DNA of 64,000 nucleotides, from contig NC_079880.1 in NCBI RefSeq assembly GCF_029227915.1, forward strand, positions 29,383,501 to 29,447,500, read 5' to 3'. Positions 61,401 through 64,000 of the stretch are shown one piece after another (within the stretch, counting starts at the first letter, position 1; each line of letters opens with the position of its first letter). The position numbers were made by a program, and so were the translations under genes. Origin of the DNA: Hydractinia symbiolongicarpus (Eukaryota; Cnidaria; Hydrozoa; Anthoathecata; Hydractiniidae). The notes under the pieces are model-generated. The model made no database searches. It saw nothing but the letters and a program-made list of their open reading frames with translations, and had not been told where the DNA came from.

Positions 61401-64000
61401 GGGATTTACGGGAAATCGCGGGTTTTCGTTTTCCGGTGATTAAACTTCTTTTGCTCAGCGTCTCATCAAAATTGAAAACATTTTTGAAAACTACAAGTCT
61501 CATGCGTTTTAGGGGGAAAAAAAAATTTAAAAAATCGTTCGGGAAATGAGTTTACTCCCTGGGTACTTTCTTTGTGTACATTCGACTACACGGGCCAAGC
61601 CCGGGATTTACGGGAAATGGCGGGTTTTCGTTTGCCGGCGATTAAACTTCTTTTATTCAGTGTCTCATCAAAAATGAAAACATTTTTGAATTCTACAAGT
61701 CTCATGCGTTTTGGTGGTGAAAAGATAATTTAAAAAATCGTTTTGGAAATGAGTTTACTCACAGGGTACTTTCTTTGTATACATTCGACTACACGGGCCA
61801 AGCCCGGGATTTAGGGGAAATCGCTGGTTTTCGATTGCCGGCGATTAAACCTCTTTCATTAAGCGTCTCATCAAAAATTAAAACATTTTTGAAAACTACA
61901 AGTCTCATGCGTTTTAGTGGTGAAAAAATAATTTAAAAAATCGTTCGGAAAATGAGTTTACTCCCTGGGTACTTTCTTTGTATACTTTTGACTATACGGG
62001 CCGAGACCGGGATTTACGGGAAATCGCGGGTTTTCGTTTGCCGGCGATTAAACTTCTTTTATTCAGCGTCCCATCAAAAATGAAAACATTTTTGAAAACT
62101 ACAAGTCTCATGCGTTTTAATGGTGAAAAGATAATTTAAAAAATCGTTTTGGAAATGAGTTTACTCACAAGGTACTTTCTTTGTATACACTCGACTATAC
62201 GGGCCAAGCCCGGGATTTACGGGAAATCGCGGGTTTTCGTTTGCCGGCGATTAAACCACTTTCATTAAGCGTCTCATCAAAAATGAAAACATTTCTGAAA
62301 ACTACAAGTCTCATGCGTTTTAGTGGTGAAAAAAAAATTTAAAAAGTCGTTTAAGAAATGAGTTTACTCCCTGGGTACTTCCTTTGTATACTTTTGACTA
62401 TATGGGCCGAGTCCGGGATTTACGGGAAATCGCGGGTTTTCGTTTGCCGGCGATTAAACTTCTTTTATTCAGCGTTCCATCAAAAATGAAAACATTTTTG
62501 AAAACTACAAGTCTCATGCGTTTTAATGGTGAAAAGATAATTTAAAAAATCGTTTTGGAAATGAGTTTACTCACAAGGTACTTTCTTTGTATACATTCGA
62601 CTATACGGGCCAAGCCTGGGATTTACGGGAAATCGCGGGTTTTCGTTTGCCGGCGATTAAACTTCTGTTATTCAGCGTCCCATCAAAAATGAAAACATTT
62701 CTGAAAACTACAAGTCTCGTGCGTTTTAGTGGTGAAAAAAAAAATTTAAAAAGTCGTTTGGGAAATGAGTTTACTCCCTGGGTACTTTCTTTGTATACAC
62801 TCGACTATATGGGCCGAGTCCGGGATTTTCGGGAAATCGCGGGTTTTCGTTTGCCGGCGATTAAACTTCTTTTATTCAGCGTCCCATCAAAAATGAAAAC
62901 ATTTTTGAAAACTACAAGTCTCATGCGTTTTAGTGGTGAAAAAATAATATAAAAAATCGTTCGGGAAATGTATTTACTCCCGGGGTACTTTCTTTGTACA
63001 CATTTGACTATACGGGCCAAGCCCGGGATTTACGGGAAATGGCGGGTTTTCGTTTGCCGGCGATTAAACTTCTGTTATTCAGCGTCCCATCAAAAATGAA
63101 AACATTTTTAAAAACTAAAAGTCTCATGGGCTTTAGAGCTGAAATAATAATTTAAAAAATCGTTTTGGAAATGAGTTTACTCACAGGGTACTTTCTTTGT
63201 ATGCTTTTGACTATACGGGCCGAGTCCGGGATTTACGGGAAATCGCGGGTTTTCGTTTGCCGGCGATTAAACCGCTTTCATTAAGCGTCTCATGAAAATT
63301 GAAAACATTTCTGAAAACTACAAGTCTCATGCGTTTTAGTGGTGAAAAAATAATTTAAAAAATCGTTCGGGAAATGAGTTTACTCCCTGGGTACTTTCTT
63401 TGTATACTTTTGATTATACGGGCCGAGTCCGGGGTTTACGGGAAATGGCGGGTTTTCGTTTGCCGGCGATTAAACTTCTTTTATTCAGCGTCTCATCAAA
63501 AATAAAAACATTTTTGAAAACTACAAGTCTCATGCGTTTTAGTGGTGAAAAAATAATTTAAAAAATTGTTCGGGAAATGAGTTTACTCCCTGGGTACTTT
63601 CTTTGTATACTTTTGACTATACGTTTGCCGGCGATTAAACTTCTTTTATTCAGCGTCTCATCAAAAATAAAAAAACATTTTTGAAAACTACAAGTCTCAT
63701 GCGTTTTAGTGGTGAAAAGATATTTTAAAAAATCGTTCGGGAACTAAGTTTACACTCTGGGTACTTTCTTTGTATACTTTTGACTTTACAGGCAGAGTCC
63801 GGGATTTACAGGAAATCGCAGGTTTTCGTGTGCCGGCGTTTAAACTTCTTTTATTTAGCGTCTCATCAAAAATGAAAACAAGTTTGAAGACTACAAATCT
63901 CATGCGTTTTAGTGGTGAAAAAATAATTTAAAATTTCGTTCGGGAAATGAGTTTACTCCCTGGGTACTTTCTTTGTATACTTTTGACTATACGGGCCAAG
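52468..64000 (+). repeat. Long duplicated segment, copy B (partner at 1-11,531)
   Basis: This is a near-identical repeat of the first 11.5 kb, including rare features such as the 38-bp deletion monomer (junction 63,623/63,624, matching 11,154/11,155), the GCGAAGC monomers and the 7-monomer pair. It differs from copy A by scattered single bases: near 53,227, 53,443, 55,164, 55,591, 60,561, 61,713 and 63,934. The array upstream of 52,468 holds another run of the same X-Y-Z trimer, so the array is compatible with continuing superunits on both sides. The real differences argue against a trivial exact overlap of contig ends, but do not rule out a collapsed or duplicated assembly. Confidence 0.93.
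63623..63624 (+). other. Deletion junction: same 38-bp loss in the long duplicate
   Basis: The CCGGCGATTAAAC words at 63,463 and 63,628 are 165 bp apart and the junction is identical to that at 11,154/11,155. The deletion therefore predates the duplication that made the two 11.5-kb copies and is a good marker for it. Confidence 0.95.

Larger units (their letters stand above)
1..64000 (+). repeat. Satellite DNA array, ~203-bp monomer, about 316 head-to-tail copies
   Basis: Every stretch of the window is a variant of one monomer. Recurring words such as TGCCGGCGATTAAAC, CTCATGCGTTTTAGTGG and TACTTTCTTTGTATAC return every 202-204 bp from the first line to the last, always on the + strand. Correcting the distance between the first and last CTCATG words for the four visible large deletions gives about 316 repeat steps. 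Small 1-2 bp indels shift the phase slightly, mostly in the A-rich run and the GTTCGGGAAATG word. No unique insertion, transposable element, inversion or gene interrupts the array. This is the signature of eukaryotic satellite heterochromatin (centromeric, pericentromeric or subtelomeric). I do not recognise the family and cannot name the species. It occupies all gene-free space, so no other content is hidden between the blocks listed below. Confidence 0.98.

Noticed and set aside
1-64000. CRISPR-like periodic repeat
   Set aside because: The 203-bp units abut and the whole period is conserved. There are no unique spacers and no cas genes.
1-64000. Ribosomal DNA spacer sub-repeats
   Set aside because: There is no rRNA gene or promoter-like unique segment in 64 kb, and the array is far longer than usual spacer repeats.
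1-64000. Tandem-repeat protein gene (203-bp coding repeats)
   Set aside because: A coding repeat should have a period divisible by three and an open frame through successive units. Stops occur in every frame within each one or two monomers.
1-64000. Telomeric repeats or a mobile element inside the array
   Set aside because: I looked for short telomere-like tandem words, terminal inverted repeats, target-site duplications and non-satellite insertions. I found only monomer sequence throughout.
52468-64000. Window ends overlapping because the source is a circular molecule
   Set aside because: The end copies are not exact: substitutions and two 1-bp indels separate them. A circular molecule read past its origin should repeat identically. 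A 52-kb circle with read errors cannot be fully excluded without reads.

Overview
The whole window is one uninterrupted head-to-tail satellite DNA array. A monomer of about 203 bp is repeated roughly 316 times from base 1 to base 64,000, always in the same orientation. I find no unique sequence, gene, RNA gene, transposon, telomeric repeat or inversion. One reference monomer (406-608) has 74 G+C in 203 bp, about 36 %. It contains a GC-rich, CpG-rich, G-run part of about 45 bp, an A/T-tract part of about 70 bp, and two small dyads. I do not recognise the family by name. A pure array of this size with nested higher-order repeats is typical of centromeric, pericentromeric or subtelomeric heterochromatin of a eukaryotic nuclear genome. 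Nothing in the window identifies the species, and no CENP-B box is visible. Many monomer differences are CpG-to-TpG/CpA changes, which hints at cytosine methylation.

Layout. 1-11,531 and 52,468-64,000 are nearly identical copies about 52.47 kb apart, so the window starts and ends in the same superunit. Inside that superunit lie an 8-monomer block present twice at an offset of 2,843 bp (1.5-6.0 kb) and a 7-monomer tandem pair (6.6-9.45 kb). 9.45-15.2 kb is a mosaic of the same monomer types. 15.2-18.05 kb is a 1,421-bp 7-monomer tandem pair. 18.44-20.86 kb is a 1,219-bp 6-monomer tandem pair. 18.86-33.8 kb is a tandem duplication of a 6,968-bp, 35-monomer unit; its second copy carries one additional 1,014-bp pentamer. 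34.3-38.0 kb holds pentamer duplications (1,017 and 1,015 bp). 38.0-41.65 kb is a 1,827-bp 9-monomer tandem pair. 41.4-43.0 kb is an 811-bp 4-monomer pair. 43.0-48.5 kb is a mosaic with dimer and single-monomer duplications. 48.78-52.03 kb is a 1,626-bp 8-monomer tandem pair leading into the second long copy.

No genes work together here. The biology visible is structural: satellite homogenisation by repeated unequal exchange at many scales, from 1 to 35 monomers and a 52-kb period. Each monomer also carries non-B-DNA-prone sequence: four GGG runs next to two short dyads. All open reading frames are at most 121 codons and are by-products of the repeat. The period is 3n+2, so the reading frame rotates at every monomer, and I call no coding sequence. 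Block boundaries below were placed by eye and are good to a few tens of bases; monomer counts are approximate.
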